The notes beneath the pieces are model-generated. The model ran no database searches, was not told where the DNA came from, and was given only the letters and a program-made list of their open reading frames with translations. A DNA stretch of 64,000 nucleotides, taken from the NCBI RefSeq assembly GCF_004535825.1, contig NZ_SGVY01000005.1, positions 62,001 through 126,000 on the forward strand, written 5' to 3'. Source of the stretch: Segatella hominis (GTDB taxonomy: Bacteria; Bacteroidota; Bacteroidia; Bacteroidales; Bacteroidaceae). Each line of letters opens with the position of its first letter. The stretch's first letter is position 1. Positions 7,386-17,875 of the stretch are shown here, piece by piece. The translations under genes and the position numbers were made by a program.

Positions 7386-9167
7386 TTAAGCCTTACCCTC
7401 CATCTGAGCCTTCAACTTAGCAAGTGCGTCGATATCACCGAGTGAAGTACCTGCTGCTACGTTGTTGATAGCTGCAGCCTCATTCTTGCGACCTGCGTTG
7501 TTGTGCTTGCGTGGAGCTGTTGGCTTAACATCGTCCTTGCCCTCCTCGAATGTACGAGAGTGAGAGAGGATGATACGCTTTGTCTCCTTAACGAACTCGA
7601 TAACCTTGAAGTCGAGCTCTTCGCCCTTCTTAGCCATTGAGCCATCCTCCTTAGTGAGGTGCTTTGGAGTAGCGAAGCCTTCGCCACCCTCTGCGAGAGC
7701 AACTACAGCGCCCTTATCCATCATCTCAGTGATGGTACCCTTGTGGATAGAACCTGGAGTATAGATTGCCTCGTACTCATCCCATGGGTTAGCCTCCAAC
7801 TGCTTGTGGCCAAGGCTCAAACGACGGTTCTCCTTATCGATCTCGAGAACTACTACGTCGATGTCAGCGCCTACTGTTGTGAACTCAGATGGGTGCTTAA
7901 CCTTCTTAGTCCAAGAAAGGTCGGAGATGTGGATCAAACCATCAACACCTTCCTCGAGCTCTACGAAGATACCGAAGTTAGTGAAGTTGCGAACCTTTGC
8001 AGTGTGCTTGCTACCTACAGGGTACTTAACCTCGATGGTCTCCCATGGGTCTTCCTTCAATTGCTTGATACCAAGGCTCATCTTACGCTCAGCGCGGTCG
8101 AGTGTCAAGATAACAGCCTCAACCTCGTCACCTACCTTCATGAAGTCCTGAGCAGAACGCAAGTGCTGGCTCCAAGACATCTCAGATACGTGGATAAGAC
8201 CCTCTACACCAGGAGCAATCTCTACGAATGCACCGTAATCAGCCATAACGACTACCTTACCCTTAACGTGGTCACCAACCTTCAAGTTAGCATCCAAAGC
8301 ATCCCATGGGTGTGGAGTCAACTGCTTCAAACCAAGAGCGATACGCTTCTTCTCCTCATCGAAGTCGAGGATAACAACGTTGATCTTCTGGTCGAGTGTT
8401 ACAACCTCGTGTGGATCGCTTACGCGGCCCCAAGAGAGGTCTGTGATGTGAATCAAACCATCTACGCCGCCGAGGTCAACGAATACACCGTAAGAAGTGA
8501 TGTTCTTAACAGTACCTTCGAGGATCTGACCCTTCTCGAGCTTACCGATGATTTCTTTACGCTGCTGCTCCAACTCCTGCTCGATGAGAGCCTTGTGAGA
8601 TACAACAACGTTGCGGAACTCCTGGTTGATCTTTACAACCTTGAACTCCATAGTCTTGCCTACGAAGATATCGTAGTCGCGTATAGGGTGAACGTCGATC
8701 TGGCTTCCTGGCAAGAAAGCTTCGATACCGAAAACGTCAACAATCATACCGCCCTTAGTGCGGCACTTGATATAACCCTGGATAACTTCCTCGTTCTCAA
8801 GAGCCTCGTTAACACGCTCCCAAGACTTGCTCAAGCGAGCCTTCTTGTGAGAGAGAACCAACTGACCCTTAACGTCTTCCTGGTTTTCTACATAAACCTC
8901 AACCTTGTCACCTACCTTCAAGTCTGGGTTGTAACGGAATTCAGAAGCTGGGATAATACCGTCGCTCTTGTAACCGATGTTTACGATAACCTCTTTCTTA
9001 TCAACAGAGATTACAGTACCCTCTACAACCTGATGCTCAGTTACTTTGTTAAGGGTTTCGTCATAGGCCTTCTCGAGGTCCTCTTTGCTGACGTTTGCGC
9101 TGCCGCCATTCTCAAACTCGTCCCAATTGAAGTCGTCCAATGGCTTTACGTTCTTTAAATCTGACAT
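7386..9167 (-). CDS. rpsA: 30S ribosomal protein S1, six S1 domains
   Basis: S1 binds mRNA on the small ribosomal subunit and aids translation initiation, notably where Shine-Dalgarno sequences are weak, as in this phylum. The 593 residues contain six OB-fold S1 repeats at about 45-110, 126-194, 212-283, 297-370, 383-456 and 470-540. Repeats 3-5 show the classic GxxxxIxxYGxFVxL...GLIHxSxxSW pattern. Repeats 1, 2 and 6 are more divergent. The acidic N-terminus (FNWDEFENG) is typical of Bacteroidota S1. It has its own promoter (9232-9239) and terminator. An open frame of 499 codons on the opposite strand is a shadow. Confidence 0.95.
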   Translation of the reverse strand: MSDLKNVKPLDDFNWDEFENGGSANVSKEDLEKAYDETLNKVTEHQVVEGTVISVDKKEVIVNIGYKSDGIIPASEFRYNPDLKVGDKVEVYVENQEDVKGQLVLSHKKARLSKSWERVNEALENEEVIQGYIKCRTKGGMIVDVFGIEAFLPGSQIDVHPIRDYDIFVGKTMEFKVVKINQEFRNVVVSHKALIEQELEQQRKEIIGKLEKGQILEGTVKNITSYGVFVDLGGVDGLIHITDLSWGRVSDPHEVVTLDQKINVVILDFDEEKKRIALGLKQLTPHPWDALDANLKVGDHVKGKVVVMADYGAFVEIAPGVEGLIHVSEMSWSQHLRSAQDFMKVGDEVEAVILTLDRAERKMSLGIKQLKEDPWETIEVKYPVGSKHTAKVRNFTNFGIFVELEEGVDGLIHISDLSWTKKVKHPSEFTTVGADIDVVVLEIDKENRRLSLGHKQLEANPWDEYEAIYTPGSIHKGTITEMMDKGAVVALAEGGEGFATPKHLTKEDGSMAKKGEELDFKVIEFVKETKRIILSHSRTFEEGKDDVKPTAPRKHNNAGRKNEAAAINNVAAGTSLGDIDALAKLKAQMEGKA

Positions 9168-9483
9168 AAAATTAAATAAAAAATTAAAAATTAATAAAGT
9201 TAGACTTTATGTGAATTATATAAATCGGGCGCAAAATTACTCATTTTTGGCGGAATAACCCAATTTAGAGAGATGTAAATACAGATATTTATTGTATTTT
9301 AACATTTTTGGGCTATAAAATGGGGTTATTTTCTATTTTACCTTATTATATATATGAAATATACTCTATAAAAACAGCTTGGGTGCAGATGCTAATTGAT
9401 GATAGATAGATAGTTGATGGGCGTAGAAGGAATATTGTTGCTGCTTAAGGCAATATTTCTTCCTGGTTAGCGTTTTATAATAG
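9168..9483. other. Divergent intergenic region, rpsA / flippase
   Basis: Holds the rpsA leader and promoter, a partial copy of the 18-bp motif (CCTTATTATATATA, 9341-9354), and an imperfect hairpin (9424-9462, GAATATTG / CAATATTTC) just upstream of the flippase. I find no clear -7 box for the flippase. No coding frame seen. Confidence 0.6.
9232..9239 (-). promoter_or_regulatory. -7 promoter element for rpsA
   Basis: The reverse strand reads TAATTTTG, then CGCCCGAT, 65 bases upstream of the rpsA ATG. Confidence 0.6.
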
Positions 9484-10965
9484 ATGGAAAATAAAGAAAA
9501 AGAAGATAGCTACTCTCATATTCTCAAATACACTGGCATTCTTGGCGGTGTACAGGGACTTAGTGTGCTTGTTGGTATTGTACGCAACAAGTTCGCTGCT
9601 TTGTTCTTGGGGCCAAATGGTATGGGAATGGTCTCTCTGTTGAATTCCACTATCAATATGATGGTTTCTGCTACTTCTTTTGGTATTCCTACAAGCGCAG
9701 TACACGAAATATCAGAGAATTATGACCGTGCTCCTAAACAATTACTTGAATCTATCAAGCTGATTCGCTCGTGGGTACTTCTGACTGCTGTTTTGGGCGT
9801 GTTGGTATGTGTATGTTTAGGACCACTTTTCAATAACTGGACTTTTACTTGGGGTAATCATACGCTTCATTACATGTTATTGGCACCAACGGTTGGATTG
9901 ACTATTCTTGTTGGCGGGGAAATGGCCGTGCTGAAGGCTACCCGTCAATTGAAGGCTTTGGCCTATTCTTCTCTTTATGTTGTTGCAGCGTCTTTGATCA
10001 TATCTGCTCCTGTATATTATCTGTGGGGACAGGCGGGAATCGTCTTCGTGCTAAACTTTCAAGCGTTTGTTCAATTGGTGTGTGTAATGCGCTATTCTTT
10101 AAGGTATTATCCTTATTTAATATCATTAAGACGTAGCTATTTGAAGTCTGGTGTTCATGTCATCAGATTAGGAATTGCGTTTGTTCTCTCCGGTGTCATC
10201 AATAGTGGCGCTGAGTTCTTGGTACGCACCTATCTTAATAATGTGGGAGATTTGGAAGAGGTGGGTCTGTTTAATGCCTGTTCTACGCTGGTATTGGTGT
10301 ATGGTGGTCTCGTTTTCTCTGCTATGGAGTCTGATTATTATCCGAGATTATCGTGTATTAAAGGAAAGGGAAGTGAACTGAATGCCTGTGTTAACCGACA
10401 GATAGAGGTGAATACGCTTCTGATATCTCCTTTTATCATCATGCTGATTTTTGGTTTGCCTATTTTGATTCCTCTGCTTTACGATAAAAGTTTTATGGGC
10501 ATTCTTCTGATGGCGCAATTTGCTGCAGTCAGCATGTTGTTCCGTGCCGTGTATCTTCCTATAGAATATCTTCCGTTATCCAAAGGGCAGTCTTTTGTGT
10601 TCTTGGGGCAGGAGACTTTTGCCGTAGTGCTTCTTTTTGTTTTTGAGATTATTGGTTTCAATTTATATGGTCTTACGGGCATGGGAATTGGCATTGTTCT
10701 TGCATATTTTGTGGAGGCCATAGCTGTGTGTATCTTTAGCAGGATTTATTATTCTATGGCAATTTCTAAAAGTGCTTACCTCTATATGGGTATTGAAACG
10801 TTGTTTTGTCTTTTAGCATTGACTGTCGTTGTTTCGGTAGATTTGAACTTCTATTATTGGCTGGCTGCTTTCGTCTTTTCTGCGATGAATGTTTGTTTCA
10901 GTTTATACATCATCAAAACCAAGACGCATCTTATTGAAAAAATAATGGCACGGTTGAAACGATAA
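9484..10965 (+). CDS. Polysaccharide/O-antigen flippase (Wzx-like, MOP superfamily)
   Basis: The protein has 493 residues and about 12-14 predicted membrane helices across the whole length. The N-terminal pattern (YTGILGGVQGLSVLVGIVRNKFAALFLGPNGMGM) matches oligosaccharide flippases of the Wzx/MATE-related superfamily, which move lipid-linked sugar units across the inner membrane. No glycosyltransferase or sugar-nucleotide gene lies nearby, so the glycan is unknown. Many Bacteroidota carry such an orphan flippase. Transcription start is unclear, and a hairpin precedes the gene at 9424-9462. The nhaD-like gene that follows has its own promoter. Confidence 0.8.
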   Translation: MENKEKEDSYSHILKYTGILGGVQGLSVLVGIVRNKFAALFLGPNGMGMVSLLNSTINMMVSATSFGIPTSAVHEISENYDRAPKQLLESIKLIRSWVLLTAVLGVLVCVCLGPLFNNWTFTWGNHTLHYMLLAPTVGLTILVGGEMAVLKATRQLKALAYSSLYVVAASLIISAPVYYLWGQAGIVFVLNFQAFVQLVCVMRYSLRYYPYLISLRRSYLKSGVHVIRLGIAFVLSGVINSGAEFLVRTYLNNVGDLEEVGLFNACSTLVLVYGGLVFSAMESDYYPRLSCIKGKGSELNACVNRQIEVNTLLISPFIIMLIFGLPILIPLLYDKSFMGILLMAQFAAVSMLFRAVYLPIEYLPLSKGQSFVFLGQETFAVVLLFVFEIIGFNLYGLTGMGIGIVLAYFVEAIAVCIFSRIYYSMAISKSAYLYMGIETLFCLLALTVVVSVDLNFYYWLAAFVFSAMNVCFSLYIIKTKTHLIEKIMARLKR

Positions 10966-11085
10966 AGGGGCGATATTGCTAACCGTATGTGGCAAATGTG
11001 TAACAAAATACTCGTAAATTATTACTTTTCCGTTAAAACCGGTAAAAAAATCCATTCGAGTTGTCGTTATATTGAGAATAATTGT

Positions 11086-11093
11086 TATCTTTG
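11086..11093 (+). promoter_or_regulatory. -7 promoter element for the NhaD-like gene
   Basis: TATCTTTG. It places the transcription start near 11100 and so supports the ATG at 11119 over upstream in-frame ATGs at 10987 and 10996. Confidence 0.65.
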
Positions 11094-11118
11094 CGTTCGA
11101 AATGTAAAGATAATAGTT

Positions 11119-12555
11119 ATGACATTAGTCATTGTAGGCATATTTTTGATTGGTTGTCTCCTCATTGCGACGGAGAATGTTACCAAAGTTAACCGTGCTG
11201 CCGTTGCGATTTTCGCGGGAACGGTAGGATGGGTACTCTATATTTGCTTTGGTATGGACTTCGTGACCAGTCAGCATGCGTATGAATTTTCTAACTATCT
11301 GCATGCCGATGAATGGAATATTATTCCTGACAATAGTGTTGCTGTCAAGAATTTCATTTCACGCTTTGTCTTTCTGCCATACGTGGGAAGAGCGGCTGAA
11401 ATCGTACTCTTCCTTTTATCTACTATGACTATTGTTGAGATCTTGAATAATAATGGTTGCTTTGATTTTATCAGCCAACTTTTGCGTACCCGTAAAAGCA
11501 AGAAAATGCTGTGGACTTTAGCAATAGTTACCTTTATTATATCTGCCAATCTTGATAATCTCACGACTACTGTGATGATGCTTACGATTATGCATGGCAT
11601 TATCCCGAGTCGTCGTCAGCGTATGTTTTATGGCAGTGCTATATTGCTGGCTGCCAATTGCGGTGGTGCTTTGACTGTGATTGGAAATCCTGAAGGTCTT
11701 GTACTTTGGAATGGAGGTTTGGTTACGGCTACAGCTTTCTCTATGGCGTTGTTTTTGCCTTGCCTGGCAGCCTGGCTGATTCCTACTTATATGATTTCCA
11801 GACAGTTGCCGGAAAGGGTAGAAACGGAGTGGATTGTGATGCCCTACAGAGGCGATGATACCCGTCTGAATGTCTGGCAGCGCCTCGTGATGCTTTTTGT
11901 GGGTATAGGTGGATTATGGTTTATTCCTACATTCCATAATATTACGAAACTGAGTCCATTCTTGGGTGCACTCTGTGTTCTCGCTATTTTGTGGGTGGTA
12001 AATGAGATTTTCAACCGTAAGCTCATGAATATGGATGCCATGGTGGATCGTCGTACACCTCGTGTGTTGCAGTATGGAGTCATTCAGATGATTCTTTTTG
12101 TAATGGGAATCATGATGGCGGTTGCTGTGGTGAAGGAAACTGGTGCTTTCAATGCGCTGACTGAGTATCTGGGTGTGGATGAACAGAATCCGAGTGTGTG
12201 GACACATGGTGTGGTGGCAGGTGTTATCAGTACAGTTTTGGATAATTTCGCTACAGCCATCAATTTCTTCTCTTTGCCTGATCTTCCTTTGCAGAATGAA
12301 TTGTTGGAAGGGATGACAGATTACAGTTGCAATGGCTTGTATTGGCAGGTGATTGCTTATTGTGTCATGGCAGGTGGAAATGTATTGGGTATCGGTACGG
12401 TAAGTGGATTGGCTCTGATGAAAATGGAGCGGATGCGCATTACTTGGTTCTTCCGTAATGTTGGTTGGAAGGCTCTTTTGGGTGGCGTTATTGGACTTGC
12501 CATCCTCTGGCTCTCACACAATCTTGTTTCGGGAGCTACGTGTTTGTTGATTTAA
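11119..12555 (+). CDS. nhaD: NhaD-type Na+/H+ antiporter
   Basis: The protein has 478 residues with about 12 membrane helices and fits the ion-transporter superfamily of NhaD/ArsB. Diagnostic segments are SANLDNLTTTVMM and AANCGGALTVIGNPEGL in the first half, and GVISTVLDNFATAINFF plus AGGNVLGIGTVSGLALM in the second. These are the repeated re-entrant motifs of the family. It would export Na+ in exchange for protons. The start was placed at 11119 because the -7 box at 11086-11093 lies inside the longer frame from 10987. Its location near ATP synthase and Rnf genes fits a role in linking Na+ and H+ gradients (inference). Confidence 0.78.
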   Translation: MTLVIVGIFLIGCLLIATENVTKVNRAAVAIFAGTVGWVLYICFGMDFVTSQHAYEFSNYLHADEWNIIPDNSVAVKNFISRFVFLPYVGRAAEIVLFLLSTMTIVEILNNNGCFDFISQLLRTRKSKKMLWTLAIVTFIISANLDNLTTTVMMLTIMHGIIPSRRQRMFYGSAILLAANCGGALTVIGNPEGLVLWNGGLVTATAFSMALFLPCLAAWLIPTYMISRQLPERVETEWIVMPYRGDDTRLNVWQRLVMLFVGIGGLWFIPTFHNITKLSPFLGALCVLAILWVVNEIFNRKLMNMDAMVDRRTPRVLQYGVIQMILFVMGIMMAVAVVKETGAFNALTEYLGVDEQNPSVWTHGVVAGVISTVLDNFATAINFFSLPDLPLQNELLEGMTDYSCNGLYWQVIAYCVMAGGNVLGIGTVSGLALMKMERMRITWFFRNVGWKALLGGVIGLAILWLSHNLVSGATCLLI

Positions 12556-12736
12556 AGAATTTTTCCTTATTCTTATATTTTGATAAAAGAGTATTCTTAT
12601 ACTCTGGAAAATGAGAATAAAAATATGAAAAGCATTCACATTGCGTGAAAGGCACGTAATCAGAATAAAACTGAATATAAATTCAGATAAAACTAATTCA
12701 GAATAAACATATAATAATATAATAAGGTATATAGTT

Positions 12737-13714
12737 ATGGCAAAGATTAAAACTATAGGTATTTTGACCTCAGGAGGTGATGCTCCAGGAATGAATGCAG
12801 CTATCCGTGCGGTAACTCGTTCTGCAATTTACAATGGTTTCAACGTAAAGGGTATCTATCGTGGTTATGATGGTCTTATCAATGATGAGATCAAGACTTT
12901 TACCACAGAAAATGTGAGTGGTATCATCGGTACAGGTGGTACTATGCTGAAAACAGCTCGTTCTAAGGAATTTATGACAGAAGAAGGTCGTCAGAAGGCT
13001 TTCGAGACCATTCAGAAAGAAGAAATCGATGCCCTTGTGGTTATCGGTGGTAATGGTTCGCTGACTGGTGCGATGAATTTCGCCCGCGAATTTGATGTTT
13101 GCTGCATTGGCCTCCCTGGTACTATCGATAATGACCTTTATGGAACAGATAATACAATCGGTTATGATACTACCATGAATACAATCGTGGAATGTGTGGA
13201 CCGTATCCGTGATACCGCCCAGAGCCATGAGCGTATTTTCTTCATTGAGGTAATGGGACGTGATGCTGGTTTCCTGGCACAGAACAGTGCTATTGCAAGT
13301 GGTGCAGAGGCTGCTATCATTCCTGAGGACAGTACAGATGTTGACCAGTTGGCTCAGTTTATGGAGCGTGGTATCCGTAAATCTAAGAAGAGTTGTATCG
13401 TTATCGTCTCTGAAAGTCCTAAGTGTGGTGCACTCTACTATGCAGACCGTGTGCGCAAGGAGTTCCCAGAGTTTGATGTGCGTGTTTCTATCTTAGGTCA
13501 CTTGCAGCGTGGCGGTCGTCCTTCTGCCCGTGACAGAATCCTTGCTTCCCGTACAGGTTGTGGTGCTATAGAAGCCATCATACAGGGACAGAGAAATGTC
13601 ATGATTGGTGTGCGTAATAATGAGGTTGTTTATGTTCCATTGTCAGAAGCTATCCGCTCAGACAAACCATTTGACCGTAAATTGATCAAGGTGCTTGATG
13701 AATTGAGCATCTAA
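12737..13714 (+). CDS. pfkA: 6-phosphofructokinase
   Basis: This enzyme phosphorylates fructose 6-phosphate to the 1,6-bisphosphate in glycolysis. The 325 residues are the standard bacterial PfkA length. Motifs seen are the nucleotide loop [10 protein letters not shown] (11-20), [12 protein letters not shown] (65-76), the catalytic TIDND (129-133, D131) and MGRDAG (173-178). At the loop that is usually GGDGS the sequence is GGNGS (104-108). G107 fits ATP rather than pyrophosphate use, but the usual metal-contacting aspartate is asparagine. A terminator follows. The ATP synthase operon starts 243 bases downstream with its own promoter. Confidence 0.9.
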   Translation: MAKIKTIGILTSGGDAPGMNAAIRAVTRSAIYNGFNVKGIYRGYDGLINDEIKTFTTENVSGIIGTGGTMLKTARSKEFMTEEGRQKAFETIQKEEIDALVVIGGNGSLTGAMNFAREFDVCCIGLPGTIDNDLYGTDNTIGYDTTMNTIVECVDRIRDTAQSHERIFFIEVMGRDAGFLAQNSAIASGAEAAIIPEDSTDVDQLAQFMERGIRKSKKSCIVIVSESPKCGALYYADRVRKEFPEFDVRVSILGHLQRGGRPSARDRILASRTGCGAIEAIIQGQRNVMIGVRNNEVVYVPLSEAIRSDKPFDRKLIKVLDELSI

Positions 13715-13733
13715 ACTTGATGATATCAAAGCC

Positions 13734-13785
13734 GAATGTTGAGTGTGGATTTCTGAAAAGAAATCAGAAAAAAAACTCAACATTC
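13734..13785 (+). terminator. Terminator hairpin after pfkA
   Basis: GAATGTTGAGT pairs with ACTCAACATTC, and an inner GATTTCT/AGAAATC stem extends it. It lies 20 bases after the pfkA stop. There is no long T run, so efficiency is uncertain. Confidence 0.6.
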
Positions 13786-13892
13786 ATGGTTTTGGGGATC
13801 TGTATAAAAGTAAAAATGATTTAAACGGCACTAAAAATGGTTTAAAGGAGAATTAAACTTCATTTTTATTTGGAGTTTTCTTAAATTGTTGT

Positions 13893-13900
13893 TACTTTTG
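13893..13900 (+). promoter_or_regulatory. -7 promoter element of the ATP synthase operon
   Basis: TACTTTTG followed by CAGAG, 58 bases upstream of the atpD ATG. Confidence 0.65.
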
Positions 13901-13954
13901 CAGAGTCGTTAAATAAGATAACAACTATAATAATAAATAAATTTAAACTTATAG

Positions 13955-15484
<1,530 letters not shown>

Positions 15485-15490
15485 TCTTTA

Positions 15491-15517
15491 GTGAAGAGTG
15501 AAGAACGAAGAATGAAG
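15491..15517 (+). repeat. Purine-rich repeat in the ATP synthase operon, copy 1
   Basis: Begins GTGAAGAGTGAAGAACGAAG. Copy 2 at 18929-18955 matches at 23 of 27 positions. It lies directly after the atpD stop. Confidence 0.7.
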
Positions 15518-15544
15518 AATTCGATAGCAATATTGGGTTATTAT

Positions 15545-15578
15545 AAAGTTCAAAGTTCAAAGTTCAAAATTCAAAGTT
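15545..15578 (+). repeat. 7-bp tandem repeat (AAAGTTC) before atpC
   Basis: Three exact AAAGTTC units, one AAAATTC and a partial unit, ending 7 bases before the atpC ATG. It occupies the ribosome-entry region of atpC, so copy-number change could alter its translation. Confidence 0.8.
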
Positions 15579-15585
15579 AAAGATT

Positions 15586-15825
15586 ATGTTAAAACTTAAG
15601 ATAGTTTCTCCCGAGAAAATAGTCTTCCAAGGTGAAGTGGAGAGCGTTCTGGTTCCTGGAACTCTCGGTTCATTCGAGATTCTCAACGATCACGCTCCTA
15701 TTATCTCCTCGCTTGAAATAGGCAAGGTGGAATACACTACCAAGGAAGGTAAGCAAGTGATGAACATACAGGGTGGATTCGTGGAGTGTAAGAAAAACGA
15801 AGTAAGCCTCTGTGTAGAAGTATAG
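15586..15825 (+). CDS. atpC: ATP synthase F1 subunit epsilon, short form
   Basis: The protein has 79 residues, covering only the N-terminal beta-sandwich of epsilon (VSPEKIVFQGEVESVLVPGTLGSFEILNDHAPIISSLEIG is the conserved core). The C-terminal two-helix domain found in about 135-residue epsilon subunits, which inhibits ATP hydrolysis, is absent. Similar short epsilon subunits occur in other Bacteroidota and green sulfur bacteria. It should still join gamma to the c-ring. The gene follows atpD after 101 bases of repeats and is 2 bases upstream of the AtpI-like gene. Confidence 0.9.
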   Translation: MLKLKIVSPEKIVFQGEVESVLVPGTLGSFEILNDHAPIISSLEIGKVEYTTKEGKQVMNIQGGFVECKKNEVSLCVEV

Positions 15826-15827
15826 AT

Positions 15828-16271
15828 ATGGAAAAGGAAGAAAAGATGCGCTTGCAATATATCAGGCAAGTTGATATCAAGTATAAACAGATTTCGCTCT
15901 GGTTGACAGCGGGTGTGGCCTTGGCCATACTTTTTGCCTGCAGATTGTCTGCTCAATGCGAAGATATAATTGCTCAGGTGGTTAATCCTCTGATTGTGAG
16001 TGCGTTGTTCTCGCTTGTTGCAAGTACTGCTTACAGTGAAGCATGGAAAGCGATAGCAAAGTCTTCACCTGCAAATCTTGTCAAGTTTTACTTGGCGGCT
16101 TTGGTTGTGAAGTTGATGGCTGGAATCTTGGTGTTTCTCATCTATGTACTTGTATGTGATAAGCAGAACATATTAGGCTTTACAGCTATCTTTGCTCTTT
16201 TCTATATAGTTCTTCTCGTATTCGATTGCGTTTATTTCACTCGGGTAGAGAAAAAAGGTCGTCTTTCTTAA
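15828..16271 (+). CDS. AtpI-like membrane protein in the ATP synthase operon
   Basis: The protein has 147 residues and four predicted membrane helices (about 22-40, 50-68, 87-110, 117-138) after a charged N-terminus. It occupies the position between epsilon and subunit a where other Bacteroidota operons encode an AtpI-type protein, which is thought to assist c-ring assembly or magnesium supply. Sequence similarity to AtpI is not clear by eye, so the call rests mainly on position, size and topology. The start lies 2 bases after atpC, so translational coupling is likely. Confidence 0.6.
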   Translation: MEKEEKMRLQYIRQVDIKYKQISLWLTAGVALAILFACRLSAQCEDIIAQVVNPLIVSALFSLVASTAYSEAWKAIAKSSPANLVKFYLAALVVKLMAGILVFLIYVLVCDKQNILGFTAIFALFYIVLLVFDCVYFTRVEKKGRLS

Positions 16272-16321
16272 GCGACTTTGAGACAAACAGATTAATAAAT
16301 TAAAAATAAGAATTAAAGAAT

Positions 16322-17431
16322 ATGAAACATCTCAAGCAATTCCTCTTGATGGCGATGCTGCTTTTCACGCTGGCACCTCTGCAGGTATCGGCCAAGGAAA
16401 ACATCGACGTGAAAGAGATATTGTGGGGTCATATCAAGGATTCTTATGAATGGCATATCACAAAGGTGGGAGACCATCCCGTAGTGATTCATCTGCCTAT
16501 CATCGTGAAGAGCTCAACGGGCTGGCACGTCTTCTGTAGCAGCGAATTCTCGGAAGAGAAGGATGCCAATGGAGACCGTCCAGGACCTTTCAACCTGGTG
16601 ATCAAGAACGCTGATGCGCAGGCGAATCCCAACAAGATAGTAGAGAAGGTGGGAGGCCAGGAGGTTCGTCCTCTCGACATCTCCATCACGAAGACCGTTT
16701 GCGTGCTCTTCATCGATGCTATCATCCTGTTGCTGTGTATCCTGATACCAGCCCGCTGGTGCAGGAACCACAAGGTGGATGACCCTGCACCAAAGGGATT
16801 TGTGGGACTGATGCACATGTTCATCATGTCGGTATATACCGATGTAATTGAGGCCACACTGGGTAAGGAAGCCCCAAAGTACGCACCATGGTTGCTTACT
16901 TGCTTCTTCTTTATCTTCGTGGCGAATATCATGGGTATCGTACCATTCCCTCCAGGTGGTGGTAACCTGACAGGTAATATCGCCTGCACCGTATTCTTCG
17001 GTGTAACGACATTCCTGATTACCAACTTCACCGGTACCAAGGAATACTGGAAGGAAATCTTCTGGCCGGAGGTACCAACGTGGTTGAAGGTGCCAGTGCC
17101 ACTGATGCCATTCATCGAGCTCTTCGGAATCTTTACGAAACCGCTGGCTCTGATTATCCGACTCTTCGCCAACATGATGGCGGGTCACGCCATCGCACTT
17201 TCGTTTGCGGCTATCATTTTCATCATGTTCAACATCAGTGAGAATGCTATCGCCAACTATGTGGCAGGTACGGGTATGACAATAGTAAGTGTTGCGATGA
17301 GCGCTTTTATGATGCTCCTCGAAGTATTGGTAAGCTACATTCAGGCATTGGTATTCACCATGCTGAGTGCAGTATTCATCTCGCTGGCTCATGTAAAGTC
17401 TCATGAGGCTGAGCCAGAGGTAGTGAAGTAA
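16322..17431 (+). CDS. atpB: ATP synthase FO subunit a, with long N-terminal extension
   Basis: This is the membrane subunit that forms the ion half-channels against the c-ring. Its 369 residues are far longer than the E. coli protein (271). The first 24 residues look like a cleavable signal peptide (ending VSA-KE), and about 100 further residues form a soluble, presumably periplasmic segment before the first membrane helix (about 122-145). The core is standard: PFPPGGGNLTGN, then the essential arginine R280 in LIIRLFANMMAGH, and a final helix with SYIQALVFTMLSAVFI. The extension is common in Bacteroidota. It follows the AtpI-like gene by 50 bases. Confidence 0.93.
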   Translation: MKHLKQFLLMAMLLFTLAPLQVSAKENIDVKEILWGHIKDSYEWHITKVGDHPVVIHLPIIVKSSTGWHVFCSSEFSEEKDANGDRPGPFNLVIKNADAQANPNKIVEKVGGQEVRPLDISITKTVCVLFIDAIILLLCILIPARWCRNHKVDDPAPKGFVGLMHMFIMSVYTDVIEATLGKEAPKYAPWLLTCFFFIFVANIMGIVPFPPGGGNLTGNIACTVFFGVTTFLITNFTGTKEYWKEIFWPEVPTWLKVPVPLMPFIELFGIFTKPLALIIRLFANMMAGHAIALSFAAIIFIMFNISENAIANYVAGTGMTIVSVAMSAFMMLLEVLVSYIQALVFTMLSAVFISLAHVKSHEAEPEVVK

Positions 17432-17499
17432 TTTATAATTTATAATTACGGAATCTACATTCAATTAAACATTAAATAAAGAAAATATTAACAACTTAA

Positions 17500-17751
<252 letters not shown>

Positions 17752-17770
17752 TATTTTGCTGTCACAGTTT

Positions 17771-17819
17771 GCCGTTCTCAATATTTGTTGTTTATGCAAG
17801 ATTGGGGACGGAGAACGGT
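17771..17819 (+). other. Intercistronic stem-loop between atpE and atpF
   Basis: CCGTTCTC (17772-17779) pairs with GAGAACGG (17811-17818) around a 31-base loop. There is no T run after it, so it is more likely a processing or mRNA-stabilising hairpin than a full terminator. Confidence 0.5.
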
Positions 17820-17875
17820 GGCTCAAAAAGAGTTAGTTAATTAAAAACGTTTAAGTAAAACTTTAACCAGTATAT

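Noticed and set aside
7659-9158. 499-codon open frame on the strand opposite rpsA
   Set aside because: It is a shadow of the biased codon use of rpsA. It has no recognisable domain, promoter or ribosome site, and rpsA shows six S1 domains.
12588-12605. AGAGTAT-TCTT-ATACTCT hairpin after the NhaD-like gene, considered as a terminator
   Set aside because: Short stem and no T run after it. Too weak to call.
16514-17464. 316-codon frame opposite atpB
   Set aside because: Composition rich in H, Q and W with no domain. It is antisense to a clear subunit a gene.
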